A stretch of DNA of 24,889 bases from Bacteroidales bacterium UBA4243 (GTDB taxonomy: Bacteria > Bacteroidota > Bacteroidia > Bacteroidales > F082), in the NCBI GenBank assembly GCA_002396205.1, contig DGXB01000027.1, positions 32,561 to 57,449 on the forward strand. Reading direction: 5' to 3'. Positions 9,121 to 17,400 of the stretch are shown here, one piece after another. The translations under genes were made by a program, and so were the position numbers. Position 1 is the stretch's first letter. Every line of letters begins with the position of its first letter. Below the pieces are notes generated by a model that saw nothing but the letters and a program-made list of their open reading frames with translations, did not search any database and was not told where the DNA came from.

Positions 9121-10674
9121 ATGAAGAAGACATTATTTGCGAGCCTCTTTCTGCTTATGATAGCCCTCGACGGTGTGGCTCAGCAATGGGAAATTGACAT
9201 TTTGGACAAGTCGAACCAAAGTCCTTATACCATCATCGACGCTGGTACGATGGATGCCAATGGCAATGCCGTGCTGATTGGTCGACAAGGCCGTTACAGG
9301 GATTCGAAGACCTTGTTAATCAAAGTGTTTCCTGATGGAAGCCACGCAGAACGCATTTGCGATGAACTCCCCAACACCTTGAAAATGTGCGATGTGGTGC
9401 AATTGGAAAACGGCAACTTTTTCACCGTTGGGACCCAATGGCAGGACACACTCAACCCGCTTTCGCTTGGCGGGCAGCGGCTTTGGGCCATCGTCTTCGA
9501 TCCTTACCTCGCGGTTGTTGAAGCCAAGCCTTACGTTCAGGACACGGTGAGCTATTACATCGAGCCCAACCTGTTCCTCGACGACGATGGCACGGTGGTG
9601 GCTTGCGGGGCGTTTCGCACACGGCGCTCCACGGGCAATTCGTGGCGGCAATACCCTTATCTATACCGGTTCAATTCCAATGCCGATACTTTGGCTTGCC
9701 GTTATGTGATGCCGGGCGAAACTGATTTCACCCATCCTGAGTTTCCTCTACATTCGTTCTATTGCAACAGGATTATGAAGCAGCCTACGGGCAATGGTTA
9801 CGCTTTCCTTTGCGATGGACCGTTTGGCGGCTTGGGGATGGCTTGTTATGATGCTGGTTTCCAGTACCAAAACTCGTTTCGGTTTATGCTGCAAATGCCG
9901 CAATGCCCCGAAGTGTTTGCCCTCGGCGACGAAGGCTATGCCGATTGGCTGACCGACAACCAACTGCTGTTTTTCGGGACACGCAGCAGCAACAGCGCGA
10001 TCAACTCATTCCATCTCTGTCTTGCCCATCTCGAAACCAACGGCACCGTAAGTCGCTATGAAGAAGGCTTTTGCCATCAGACCGTGCCTTATCGCGACGA
10101 GATTACCTCGAAGGGCAAGAGTATGGCCGTCGTCAACGACTCCACCATTTTTGGCTCCTTTACGACGGAGACGTATCCATCTGGCGAATTACAATTGTCG
10201 GCGGGCATTTGCCTTTTCGACAGGAATTTGGAGGTTTTGGGCGACATCGAATTTGACGCACCGGAATACCAGAATTTCTATTCCCGATTTGTTTTGCCCG
10301 TCGGTGATGATGGCTGTTTGTTAGTTTTGTCGGGAGGCAGTGCGATGGGTTTATGGTATAACGAATGCAAAGGCAAGATAATCAAGTTGTTGCGCGAAGA
10401 TTTTAATCCCATTCCTACCGAGGTCAACGAGATGCTTGTGGACGAGACGCAATTTACCTTCCATCCCAACCCGACCAACGGCGTCCTCTTTGTAGAGACG
10501 CGCCATGGCACGTCTCTACCGACCCAGACCTATCGCATCACCAACCTGATGGGCCAAACCCTAATGACGGGCCAAATCACCTCCGAAACCGAACAAATCA
10601 ACGTGTCCGGCCTGCCCGATGGGATGTATTTCATCACCGTAGGCGGCACGACGCGGAAATTTGTGGTGCGTTAA
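9121..10674 (+). CDS. T9SS cargo protein of unknown function
   Basis: This 517-aa protein has a signal peptide (MKKTLFASLFLLMIALDG, cleavage after about VAQ, residue 21) and a Por-type sorting domain (about 445-517, FHPNPTNG to FVVR). The middle 400 residues are rich in aromatic and Gly/Asp turns (for example VVACGAFRT, GNGYAFLCDGPFGGLG), which suits a beta-propeller-like or all-beta exported protein, but no family is recognised. The ATG at 9121 follows AAAATCAGATAAA; the same leader precedes the gene at 10807. Its last 200 bases are almost identical to the end of the 1378-aa gene, while the rest is unrelated. It is likely co-transcribed with its neighbours, ending at the terminator at 12107. 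Confidence 0.75.
   Translation: MKKTLFASLFLLMIALDGVAQQWEIDILDKSNQSPYTIIDAGTMDANGNAVLIGRQGRYRDSKTLLIKVFPDGSHAERICDELPNTLKMCDVVQLENGNFFTVGTQWQDTLNPLSLGGQRLWAIVFDPYLAVVEAKPYVQDTVSYYIEPNLFLDDDGTVVACGAFRTRRSTGNSWRQYPYLYRFNSNADTLACRYVMPGETDFTHPEFPLHSFYCNRIMKQPTGNGYAFLCDGPFGGLGMACYDAGFQYQNSFRFMLQMPQCPEVFALGDEGYADWLTDNQLLFFGTRSSNSAINSFHLCLAHLETNGTVSRYEEGFCHQTVPYRDEITSKGKSMAVVNDSTIFGSFTTETYPSGELQLSAGICLFDRNLEVLGDIEFDAPEYQNFYSRFVLPVGDDGCLLVLSGGSAMGLWYNECKGKIIKLLREDFNPIPTEVNEMLVDETQFTFHPNPTNGVLFVETRHGTSLPTQTYRITNLMGQTLMTGQITSETEQINVSGLPDGMYFITVGGTTRKFVVR
10492..10519. repeat. GTAGAGAC palindromic element inside the sorting-domain code (copy 2)
   Basis: GTAGAGACG-CGCCATGGCA-CGTCTCTAC is palindromic with one mismatched pair. 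It occupies the same place in the sorting domain as copy 1 (read as VETRHGTSLP), but the centre differs (GCCATGGC against TGTGCACA). Confidence 0.75.
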
Positions 10675-10682
10675 TCGCGGTC

Positions 10683-10760
10683 CTGTAGGGCTGTCACACC
10701 GTGGCAGCCGCCTGTGCAGCCATGACAACTGACGGCTGCCGTGGTACGACAGCCCTACAG
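10683..10760. repeat. CTGTAGGGCTGTC intergenic palindrome, copy B (inverted)
   Basis: Arms are 10683-10710 and 10733-10760 with a 22-base loop. The left arm equals, base for base over 28 bases, the reverse complement of the right arm of copy A, so the element is inverted relative to copy A. The loop differs from copy A. Confidence 0.8.
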
Positions 10761-10806
10761 ACCGAAACGAAATAACAAATTGATAAACAATAAAAAATCA
10801 GATAAA

Positions 10807-11523
10807 ATGAAGAAATTGAATTTGTTATGGGCTGTCTTGCTGCTGCTTACGGCTTGCGGCAAGGATCCGTTGCCCACCGATGTCGTCGCAACCCATTCGC
10901 GCGACAACGATGGAAGCACTTATATCCAAGTGGCCTACGGCGACGGCACCGAGCAGTATTTCAAGGTGCTTTCCGAAAACACCGCTGAGGTGGTAGGCGT
11001 CACGGAATACTTCGGCGGCATTGAGCCTCCCATCGACTTTGGCGGCACGGAAGTGGTCATCCCTTCCGAAATCTCCCACGACGGACAAACCTATACCATT
11101 GTGGGCATCGGTAGCTATGCGTTCTATGACCGTCAAGAGTTGCGCTCGGTGGAGATTCCCGGCACCGTGCAATATGTGGGTGCTCGCGCTTTCGACTTCT
11201 GCCTCAAACTCAAGACCATCAAACTGCCTGACGGCGTGAACCGAATCGGTAAAATGGCTTTTAGGAGTTGCGTTGAACTGACCTCCGTGGAATTAGGCTC
11301 AGGACTTACGGGCCTCTACTACGATGCTTTCGATGATTGTCGAGGACTTGCCACATTGGTTTGCCATGCGCCAACCCCTTCGGAAATCCTCGTTGATGTG
11401 CCAAATCCAAGTTTTTTATGGAATTGTCCCATCAACGAAATCAAGGTCCCTGCCGAGAGCGTGGAGGCTTACAAAATAGGCTACCTTTGGAACGAATTAT
11501 CGGATAGGATTGTGGCTTTGTAA
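10807..11523 (+). CDS. BspA-like leucine-rich-repeat lipoprotein
   Basis: This is a 238-aa protein. The start chosen is ATG 10807, which gives a clean lipoprotein signal MKKLNLLWAVLLLLTAC (Cys17); an in-frame upstream codon at 10741 lies within the palindrome and would add 22 charged residues. Residues 99-185 carry LRR_5 (BspA/TpLRR) repeats: IGSYAFYDRQELRSVEIP, VGARAFDFCLKLKTIKLP, IGKMAFRSCVELTSVEL and a more degenerate YYDAFDDCRGLATL. The end IKVPAESVEAYKIGYLW is the usual cap of this family. Such proteins sit on the outer membrane and often mediate adhesion or partner binding; the ligand is unknown. It has no T9SS sorting domain, unlike the two genes before it. Confidence 0.85.
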   Translation: MKKLNLLWAVLLLLTACGKDPLPTDVVATHSRDNDGSTYIQVAYGDGTEQYFKVLSENTAEVVGVTEYFGGIEPPIDFGGTEVVIPSEISHDGQTYTIVGIGSYAFYDRQELRSVEIPGTVQYVGARAFDFCLKLKTIKLPDGVNRIGKMAFRSCVELTSVELGSGLTGLYYDAFDDCRGLATLVCHAPTPSEILVDVPNPSFLWNCPINEIKVPAESVEAYKIGYLWNELSDRIVAL

Positions 11524-11555
11524 CCAATTGATTGTCAACTCAAAATTTAAATGTT

Positions 11556-12089
11556 ATGAAAACTATTGCAAAATCAGTGTTCTTGCTCTTGGTCGTGGTT
11601 TCTTTCGCGTCCTGCAAGAAAGACCCGCTTTACCTGTTTGACCCCGCACAGAATGAGATGGTCTTTGGCACCTACAAACAAGAGATGAATGTGGCTTACG
11701 CTGAATACGAAGACTATTTCAACATTAGTGCAGAATCCAAAGGTGGATTTATCACCCCGACATTTATCTTCCGTTTTCGGAATGTTCCTTACGAAGTGGT
11801 GGGCCAAACCATCCGTTTGGACGAAATGTCGGATTATACCTTGTCGTTTGAGCTTTTGGGCGAGGTGTCGTGGTTCACTTCCCCGGAGAAGGTCTGTGGC
11901 AAGATTTGGAATTGGGATGATCAGCTTGAACAAAACGTGGCTACCGACTATCCCGACAAATCGCCGTTCAGCAGCGGCTGGATGAAATTTGAGGAGGACG
12001 AAACGGGTCTCACCTTCACTCTTCACGGCGTGATGAGAAACGGCTACACCCTACGGACGAAGCTGTTTTTCCCTGCTGAAGAGAAATAA
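11556..12089 (+). CDS. Small predicted lipoprotein, unknown function
   Basis: This is a 177-aa protein. ATG 11556 gives MKTIAKSVFLLLVVVSFASC with the lipobox Cys at 20; an upstream in-frame TTG at 11532 is less likely. After KKDPLYLFDP the sequence is a soluble beta-rich domain with aromatic residues (FIFRFRNVPYEVVGQ, TLSFELLGEVSWFTSPE) and ends in a strand-like TLRTKLFFPAEEK. No family is recognised. It follows the LRR lipoprotein by 32 bases and is the last gene before the terminator at 12107, so the two lipoproteins are likely a pair on the outer membrane. Confidence 0.7.
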   Translation: MKTIAKSVFLLLVVVSFASCKKDPLYLFDPAQNEMVFGTYKQEMNVAYAEYEDYFNISAESKGGFITPTFIFRFRNVPYEVVGQTIRLDEMSDYTLSFELLGEVSWFTSPEKVCGKIWNWDDQLEQNVATDYPDKSPFSSGWMKFEEDETGLTFTLHGVMRNGYTLRTKLFFPAEEK

Positions 12090-12106
12090 TCGACGGATTG
12101 GTTTCC

Positions 12107-12142
12107 AAAAAACGCCCGAGAAGCGATTCTTGGGCGTTTTTT
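12107..12142 (+). terminator. Rho-independent terminator
   Basis: AACGCCCGAGAA (12111-12122) pairs with TTCTTGGGCGTT (12127-12138) across GCGA, with A-rich and T-rich flanks (TTTTTT after the stem). It closes the secreted-protein cluster. Confidence 0.85.
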
Positions 12143-12174
12143 ATGTTACGGGCGTCAAATTCAAGAAAAATGTC

Positions 12175-12182
12175 TATTTTTG
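12175..12182 (+). promoter_or_regulatory. -7 box (TATTTTTG) of the wHTH/nucleotidyltransferase operon
   Basis: TATTTTTG fits TAnnTTTG. It lies 33 bases after the terminator and 69 bases before the wHTH start. No clear -33 TTTG at the right spacing. Confidence 0.5.
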
Positions 12183-12250
12183 CATTTCTAAAGCAAGTGT
12201 TCTCAATTCGCGAACAGAGAACGATTAACTATAAATAATTGATATATAAT

Positions 12251-12769
12251 ATGATGTTGCCACAAGATATTGTAGTTTTACTAAAAAAAATGACCACTCA
12301 AGGGAGGACGATGTCCTGTCGTGGATTAGCAGATTCATTGGGCATGAGTGCGTCAAATGTGAGCAAGAGTTTGGAGCGGTGTAAGAAAGCACAGTTGATA
12401 GACCGCCACAAAAAAAAGGTGAATGTCTTGGCTTTGCAGGAGTTTTTGATTCATGGCATAGCTTATGTGTTTCCTGTTGAGGCGGGGCGTGTCGGTCGTG
12501 GAGTGCCGACCTATGTGAGTGCTGCTCCCATCAGTGAAGAAATCAGTAATGGCACGGAGAGTTATGTGTGGCATTATGTAAGAGGAACTGGCCGTGGCCA
12601 ACATATTGAGCCGCTTTATCCCTCTGTGCCAGAAGCTGCTATGCGTGATGAGGAATTGTATCAACTGCTGGTGATTGTAGACACTTTGCGCATAGGACGT
12701 GCGCGGGAAAAGGAAATTGCCATCAAAGAATTAAGAATAAGGTTAGACCGTTATGCCGAAGACCAATAA
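12251..12769 (+). CDS. Winged helix-turn-helix DNA-binding protein (possible antitoxin/regulator)
   Basis: This is a 172-aa protein. ATG 12251 (or the adjacent ATG 12254) is preferred over a TTG at 12239. Residues 18-60 make a MarR/AbiEi-like winged helix: GRTMSCRGLADSLGMSASNVSKSLERCKKAQLID, then a wing HKKKVNVLALQEFL. The middle (about 66-100) has a GIAYVFPVEAGRVGRGVPTYVSAAP motif, and the C-terminal 45 residues are charged helix. Its last 17 bases overlap the next gene, so the two are translated together. A small wHTH protein ahead of a nucleotidyltransferase recalls the AbiEi antitoxin of AbiE systems, although this one lacks a clear AbiEi C-terminal domain. The role as operon repressor or antitoxin is inferred. 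Lower GC than neighbours. Confidence 0.75.
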   Translation: MMLPQDIVVLLKKMTTQGRTMSCRGLADSLGMSASNVSKSLERCKKAQLIDRHKKKVNVLALQEFLIHGIAYVFPVEAGRVGRGVPTYVSAAPISEEISNGTESYVWHYVRGTGRGQHIEPLYPSVPEAAMRDEELYQLLVIVDTLRIGRAREKEIAIKELRIRLDRYAEDQ

Positions 12770-14231
12770 TGAACGCTTGCAAGCGATTGCAGAGGCGATG
12801 CAAGACCTGAACGAAAGACTCGTGTATGTCGGCGGAGCGATGGCTGGGTCGTATGCCACGGATCCGATTGCCATCGAACCTCGGACGACTATTGATGTGG
12901 ATTGCGTCGTTAATTCAACGTCATATCGTGAACACGCTGCATTTGAGGATTTGCTTCGTGAAAAGCATTTTCAGAATGACCAAACACCTAACGCCCCTCT
13001 GTGTCGTTGGGTTTTCAATGGCGAAATCGTGGATGTGATGTCAATGGAAGAGAATGTCTTGTCGTTTGGTAATCGATGGTATAAGCCTGGTTTTAGCAAT
13101 CGGGAACCTTATGTTTTGCCAACAGGGAAGACTATTTATAGGCTTTCGCCAACGTATTACATTGCAACAAAGATAGATGCCCTCCTTTCAAGAGGCGGCA
13201 GCGACTGGCGCGGGGCTAAAGACTTTGAGGATTTGGTGTATGTCCTTAATTACTGTGCGGATTTCTTTGATAGATTCAAGGCGGAAGACAAGCAAGTCCA
13301 ATCTTTTGTTTCTGAGCAGATTGCTAAGATGTTAAAAAGGCCGAATATCGCCGAGGAGTTGGAATGTGCCATCTCATCCGATGAGGTTGAACGCACGGAT
13401 ATGGTATTGGAGATGATGAAGTGCATTGCTGAATACAAACCGCTAACACTGCGAATACAATATGTCAGTGACTTGCATCTTGAGTTCCCGCAGAATAGAA
13501 AATGGCTTGAAGAACATCCTTTGGATGTGACGGGAGATATTCTGCTCGTTGCGGGCGACTCCGCCTATCTCGACCAGCCGGGTTCTGGCCAAAATTCTTA
13601 TTCTCAATATGACTTTTGGGATTGGGCTTCAAGCCATTACAAACAAGTGATTGTGTGTTTCGGGAATCACGATTTCTATGGCTATTATGACCTCGCCACC
13701 GTGCCCGATGGCTATTGCAAACAAATTCGCCATAATGTTCATGCCTATTACAATAGCGTGGTCCATTTGGACGATACGGATGTTGTTGTTTCAACGCTTT
13801 GGTCGCACATAGAGCCTTATGACGCTTATTTGACCGAACATAGGGTGAGCGATTTTTATCGAATAATGTATAATGGTCATCGTCTTAGTGCCGATACCTT
13901 TAACCAAGAACATAAGCGTTGTTTCCGATTTGTAAAACAAGCAGTTGAAGAAAGCAGTGCAAGAACTAAAATCGTTCTGACACATCATGTGCCAACTCAA
14001 CTCTGTACGGCTGAAGAGTTTCGTGACAGCAATATCAACGGCGCTTTTACGGTGGAATTGGGTGATTATATTGCCGATTCAGACATTGATTATTGGATTT
14101 ATGGTCACTCGCATCGGAATATCGACGCTCAAATTGGTAAAACCAAAATCACATCCAACCAATTGGGTTACATCTCACATGGTGAGTATTTGACCAATGG
14201 GTTTGACGCGAAGAAAATGATAGAGGTTTGA
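12753..14231 (+). CDS. Fusion: AbiEii-like nucleotidyltransferase + calcineurin-like metallophosphoesterase
   Basis: This is a 492-aa protein. Residues 1-232 are a nucleotidyltransferase-like domain: GG (27-28), RTTIDVD (44-50) with Asp48 and Asp50, a third acidic strand IVDVMS (Asp94), and the YYIATKIDALLSRGG...RGAKDFEDLVYVLN region (Lys140, Arg153, Lys156, Asp157) seen in AbiEii/DUF1814-type proteins. Residues 233-492 are a complete metallophosphoesterase: DLH (240-242), GD (268-269), GNHD (304-307), HH (411-412) and GHSH (451-454), with conserved family text LGDYIADSDIDYWIYGHSHRN. In related proteins known to me the phosphoesterase is normally a separate polypeptide beginning near MKIQY; here that place is LRIQY with CTG at 13449. 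The domain pair could modify and de-modify the same substrate, but that is inference. The gene overlaps the wHTH gene by 17 bases. Confidence 0.8.
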   Translation: MPKTNNERLQAIAEAMQDLNERLVYVGGAMAGSYATDPIAIEPRTTIDVDCVVNSTSYREHAAFEDLLREKHFQNDQTPNAPLCRWVFNGEIVDVMSMEENVLSFGNRWYKPGFSNREPYVLPTGKTIYRLSPTYYIATKIDALLSRGGSDWRGAKDFEDLVYVLNYCADFFDRFKAEDKQVQSFVSEQIAKMLKRPNIAEELECAISSDEVERTDMVLEMMKCIAEYKPLTLRIQYVSDLHLEFPQNRKWLEEHPLDVTGDILLVAGDSAYLDQPGSGQNSYSQYDFWDWASSHYKQVIVCFGNHDFYGYYDLATVPDGYCKQIRHNVHAYYNSVVHLDDTDVVVSTLWSHIEPYDAYLTEHRVSDFYRIMYNGHRLSADTFNQEHKRCFRFVKQAVEESSARTKIVLTHHVPTQLCTAEEFRDSNINGAFTVELGDYIADSDIDYWIYGHSHRNIDAQIGKTKITSNQLGYISHGEYLTNGFDAKKMIEV

Positions 14232-14292
14232 ACTTGTCTAAGTGATTCCATAACATATAAAAAGGGCTATAGTGAACCATGTAATCCTACAG

Positions 14293-14335
14293 AAACGTGC
14301 CAAATCTATCAAATTTTTGAAGATTTGGCAGGTTT
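14293..14335. repeat. Strong hairpin after the fusion gene
   Basis: AAACGTGCCAAATCT (14293-14307) pairs with AGATTTGGCAGGTTT (14321-14335), 14 of 15, and the inner TCAAA/TTTGA extends the stem. It lies 61 bases after the fusion gene stop. It looks like a dispersed palindromic repeat or an mRNA end structure; the following T5 (14342-14346) is weak as a terminator tail. Confidence 0.6.
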
Positions 14336-14350
14336 ACGTCGGTTTTTCCA

Positions 14351-14398
14351 AAAACAAAGGCTGCCGCAATCCCGCGACAGCCTTAATGCTTTTTGTTT
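14351..14398. terminator. Bidirectional Rho-independent terminator
   Basis: AAGGCTG (14357-14363) pairs with CAGCCTT (14378-14384), with CGC/GCG pairs inside the loop side. T-rich TTTTTGTTT follows on the plus strand and AAAAACAAA precedes, giving a T-tract on the minus strand. It separates the convergent fusion gene and dehydrogenase gene. Confidence 0.75.
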
Positions 14399-14426
14399 GT
14401 AAAGACGTTGCGCACAACGTCTCTAC
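14399..14426. repeat. GTAGAGAC palindromic element (copy 3, intergenic)
   Basis: GTAAAGACGTTGCG followed by CGCAACGTCTCTAC reversed-complement-like arm (CACAACGTCTCTAC); palindromic with one or two mismatched pairs. It ends 8 bases before the 3' end of the dehydrogenase gene. Same outer arms as the copies in the two T9SS sorting domains, different centre (TTGCGCACAA). Confidence 0.7.
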
Positions 14427-14434
14427 AGGTTGGG

Positions 14435-17400
14435 TTACTTAAACGCGTTCTCGCTCAATCCCTTGCCACTCAGGGCCAAATCCTTCATGTAGCCAGGAAC
14501 GTCCTTGCCGAGGTACTTGTCCACATACAGCTTGGCCAAGTACTGGCCGAGCATGAAGCCGTGGCCGCGCAAGCCGGTGAGGATACCGACCTCCGGGTCG
14601 ACGATGTAACGCGGCTCGGTGTAACGACCTGCCCAGCAAGCCAAGAAGCTCACCTCGCCCAAGTTGGGGATCCACTCGGCGAAGACCTCGGAGACAATCT
14701 CCAAGAACTCCTTGCTGTTGTACTTGATGTTCTGCCGTGCCTCGTAAGCGTCGGTGTCGGGACTGGCGCAGCCGATGATCTGTCCGGTGTGCGCCCATTG
14801 TTGTCCGTAGACGGCGCTGAAGCCCTTGTAGTGACGGCGGTCGATGATCATGTCGAGCGGGCCGCCGTTGGGTCCCATCATGGGCAGACGGCGCGTGATG
14901 AAGGCCTGGTGCTTCACGGGATAGAGACCCGTATCCAAACCTAACATGTCGTTGAACTTCTCGGCACCCCAACCCATCGCGTTGACGAAGTGGTCGCAGG
15001 TGTACTCGATGAACTCGCCCTCGTGGGTGCGCACCAAAGCGATGTAGTGTCCATTGGCTTTCTGCACATGGAGCAGCTCGCAGTCCTCGAAGTAGCGACC
15101 GCCTTGCTGCACACCGATCCAGCGGATGTAGTCGATGACGCGGCCAGGCGTGGCTTGCCAGCAGTCGCGGGTGATGAGGGCGTGGCTGTAGGTGTCCTTG
15201 CTGTCGTCCCACAGCGGCGAAATCTCTTTCTTGAAGTCCTTGCGCTCAATCATGTAGGCATCGCTCCATGCGCGTGAGGCATCGAGCGAGTTGTAGGTGG
15301 CTTCATCGTGTACCAAGTTGACGTAATGCGTCAGGTGGTAGTTGATGTTGTGCTCCTTCTGCATGTTCTTGAAAATCTCGTGGTTGTGCACGGCGATGTC
15401 GGCGATGTCGGGGTTGGAGAAGGCCGGACGACCGCCACCGATGCAACGCCACGAAGCGCCACGGCTGTAGTTGATCATGACGGGTTTCTTGCCAGCTTCC
15501 GAGAAGTAACGGAACAAGGCACTGCCTGCGATGCCGCCGCCCGCGATGAGCACTTCGATTTGCTCTTTCTTCACGCCGTTCATTTCGGGGAAGATGAAGG
15601 TCTCTTTGGTGTGCGGGTTGTAGAGGTCGGCGAGGCTGACTTGGTTCGACAGCGGGGCACGTGGCGTGGCGTCGCCTACCAGCTCGATGCCGTAGGAACG
15701 TAAGATTTGACGGGCGCGAGGGATGCAACGCTTGCCACGGCACGGACCCATGCCCATGCGGGTGATGTGCTTCAGCTCGTCCACCGAGATGGTCTTACGG
15801 TTGCCGATGACGCGCAGGATGCGGTCCAATTTGATGTCTTCGCAGTGGCAGACGTAGGTCTCGCTCTCGCCTTCGGCCAGTTTCTTCTGGGAAATGGGCG
15901 TGGTGAGTTCCTTGTTGGCATTGTAGCGGTCTTTCAGGATGAAGCCTCTCACGTCGGTCAGCTCGAACACGCGGCTTGCCTCGCCCGACGGACGCGACGA
16001 GCGGGCTTTCACGCGAGCCACATTGGTCTTGTTCGACTTCTTGAGGATCTTCTCGATGACGCCTTCGCCAATCTTTTGGCCGTCGTTGTCGACGAGATAG
16101 ACCTCTGCGCCTTCCTGTGCTTCATATTCGATGGGCAGGAAGCAAAGCGATTTCTGCACATCGTAGCCGAAGATGGCCAAGCCCGGGCAGCTCGACACGC
16201 ACAGCATACAGCCGATGCACTTGTTGTAGTCGATGGTGGGCGTACTTCTGGTGGAGGGCTTGCTGATGGCACCTTGCGGGCAGCTGAACGAGCAGGGGTT
16301 GCAGGCGAAGCCGTAGAGGCAGTCGGCCTGCACGAAAGCCTTCTGCATCATGCGTTCAGGCGTGGGCAGGTTGGGTTTTTCGAGGAGACGCACAGGATGC
16401 TGCTGCGAGTCGATATATTGACGTGAAATCTCAAGATAATCGTCGTAGTTGAAGCGCACGCCGATGGCTTGGGCCACTTCGTAAGCCACTTGCTTGCCGC
16501 GCAGCACGGCGCTGGTGCCTTCGCCGATGCGGATGGCATCGCCAGCGCCGTAGGTGTTGAGGCCGAACACCTCGCGACCTTTCACCAACAGTTGGTTGTC
16601 GGGAATCAAGCCGGTACATATATTAATAATGTCGATGTCGTCGATGACTTGCTCGGTGCCAGGGATGGCCTTGAAGTTCTCGCATTTGGCGATGACGGCA
16701 CCCGTAATGCCCGTGTAGTCGGCGTTGGGGATGGCGCGCACCAGGACGTAGCTGGTCATGATCGGGATGCCGAGACGGCGCACACGGTTGGCCTGTACGG
16801 GGAAGCCGCCCTCGCGGGGCATGGCCTCGATGATGGCCTTGATAGTGGCTCCGGCTTGCATGCCTTGATAGGAGGTCAGGTAGCCGATGTTGCCTGCGCC
16901 CACGGTGAGGACTTTTTTGCCTAATAAGGTGTGCTCCTGGTTCATCATCTTCTGGAACACGGCGGCGGTATAGACGCCCGGCACGTCGTCGTTCTCGAAG
17001 GTCGGCATGAAAGGCACGGCACCCGTGGCGACCACGAGATGTTGCGCATCGATGTAGCCAATCTCGCCAGTGACGATGTTCTTGATGGCCACGCGACCGC
17101 CTTCAAGCAGGTCCCAAACGGTGTTGTTCAAGAGGATGCCTTCGTGGTTGTCGCCCGCCAAGGTCTTGGCGATGTCGAAGCCACGCATGCCGCCGAATTT
17201 CTTTTCCTTCTCGAAGAAGAAGAACTGGTGGGTCTGCATGTTGAACTGTCCGCCGATGCTGGCGTTGTTGTCGACCACGATGTTGCTGATGCCGAAGGCG
17301 TTGAGTTGCTCGCGGCAGGCGAGGCCCGCTGGACCCGCGCCGATGATGGCGACTTGGGTCTTGTAGACCTTCACCTCGCGCGGCTGGTGCTCCTTAGGTT

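Larger units (their letters stand above)
8789..9123 (+). repeat. Direct repeat unit 1: sorting-domain 3' end + palindrome + leader
   Basis: This stretch is near-identical to 10471-10809: same coding sequence for the sorting domain apart from the palindrome centre and a few bases, same stop position, a related intergenic palindrome, then matching leaders (ATTGATAAACAAT, AAAATCAGATAAAATGAAG). The two units flank the 517-aa cargo gene as direct repeats. Confidence 0.8.
10471..10809 (+). repeat. Direct repeat unit 2
   Basis: This is the second copy of the block at 8789-9123; it ends at the start codon of the LRR lipoprotein gene. The internal palindrome (10683-10760) is in the opposite orientation to that in unit 1, while the surrounding sequence keeps the same orientation. 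Confidence 0.8.

Noticed and set aside
10741..10806. Upstream start for the LRR lipoprotein
   Set aside because: GTG within the palindrome arm; it would mask the lipoprotein signal that begins at ATG 10807, whose leader matches that of the gene at 9121.
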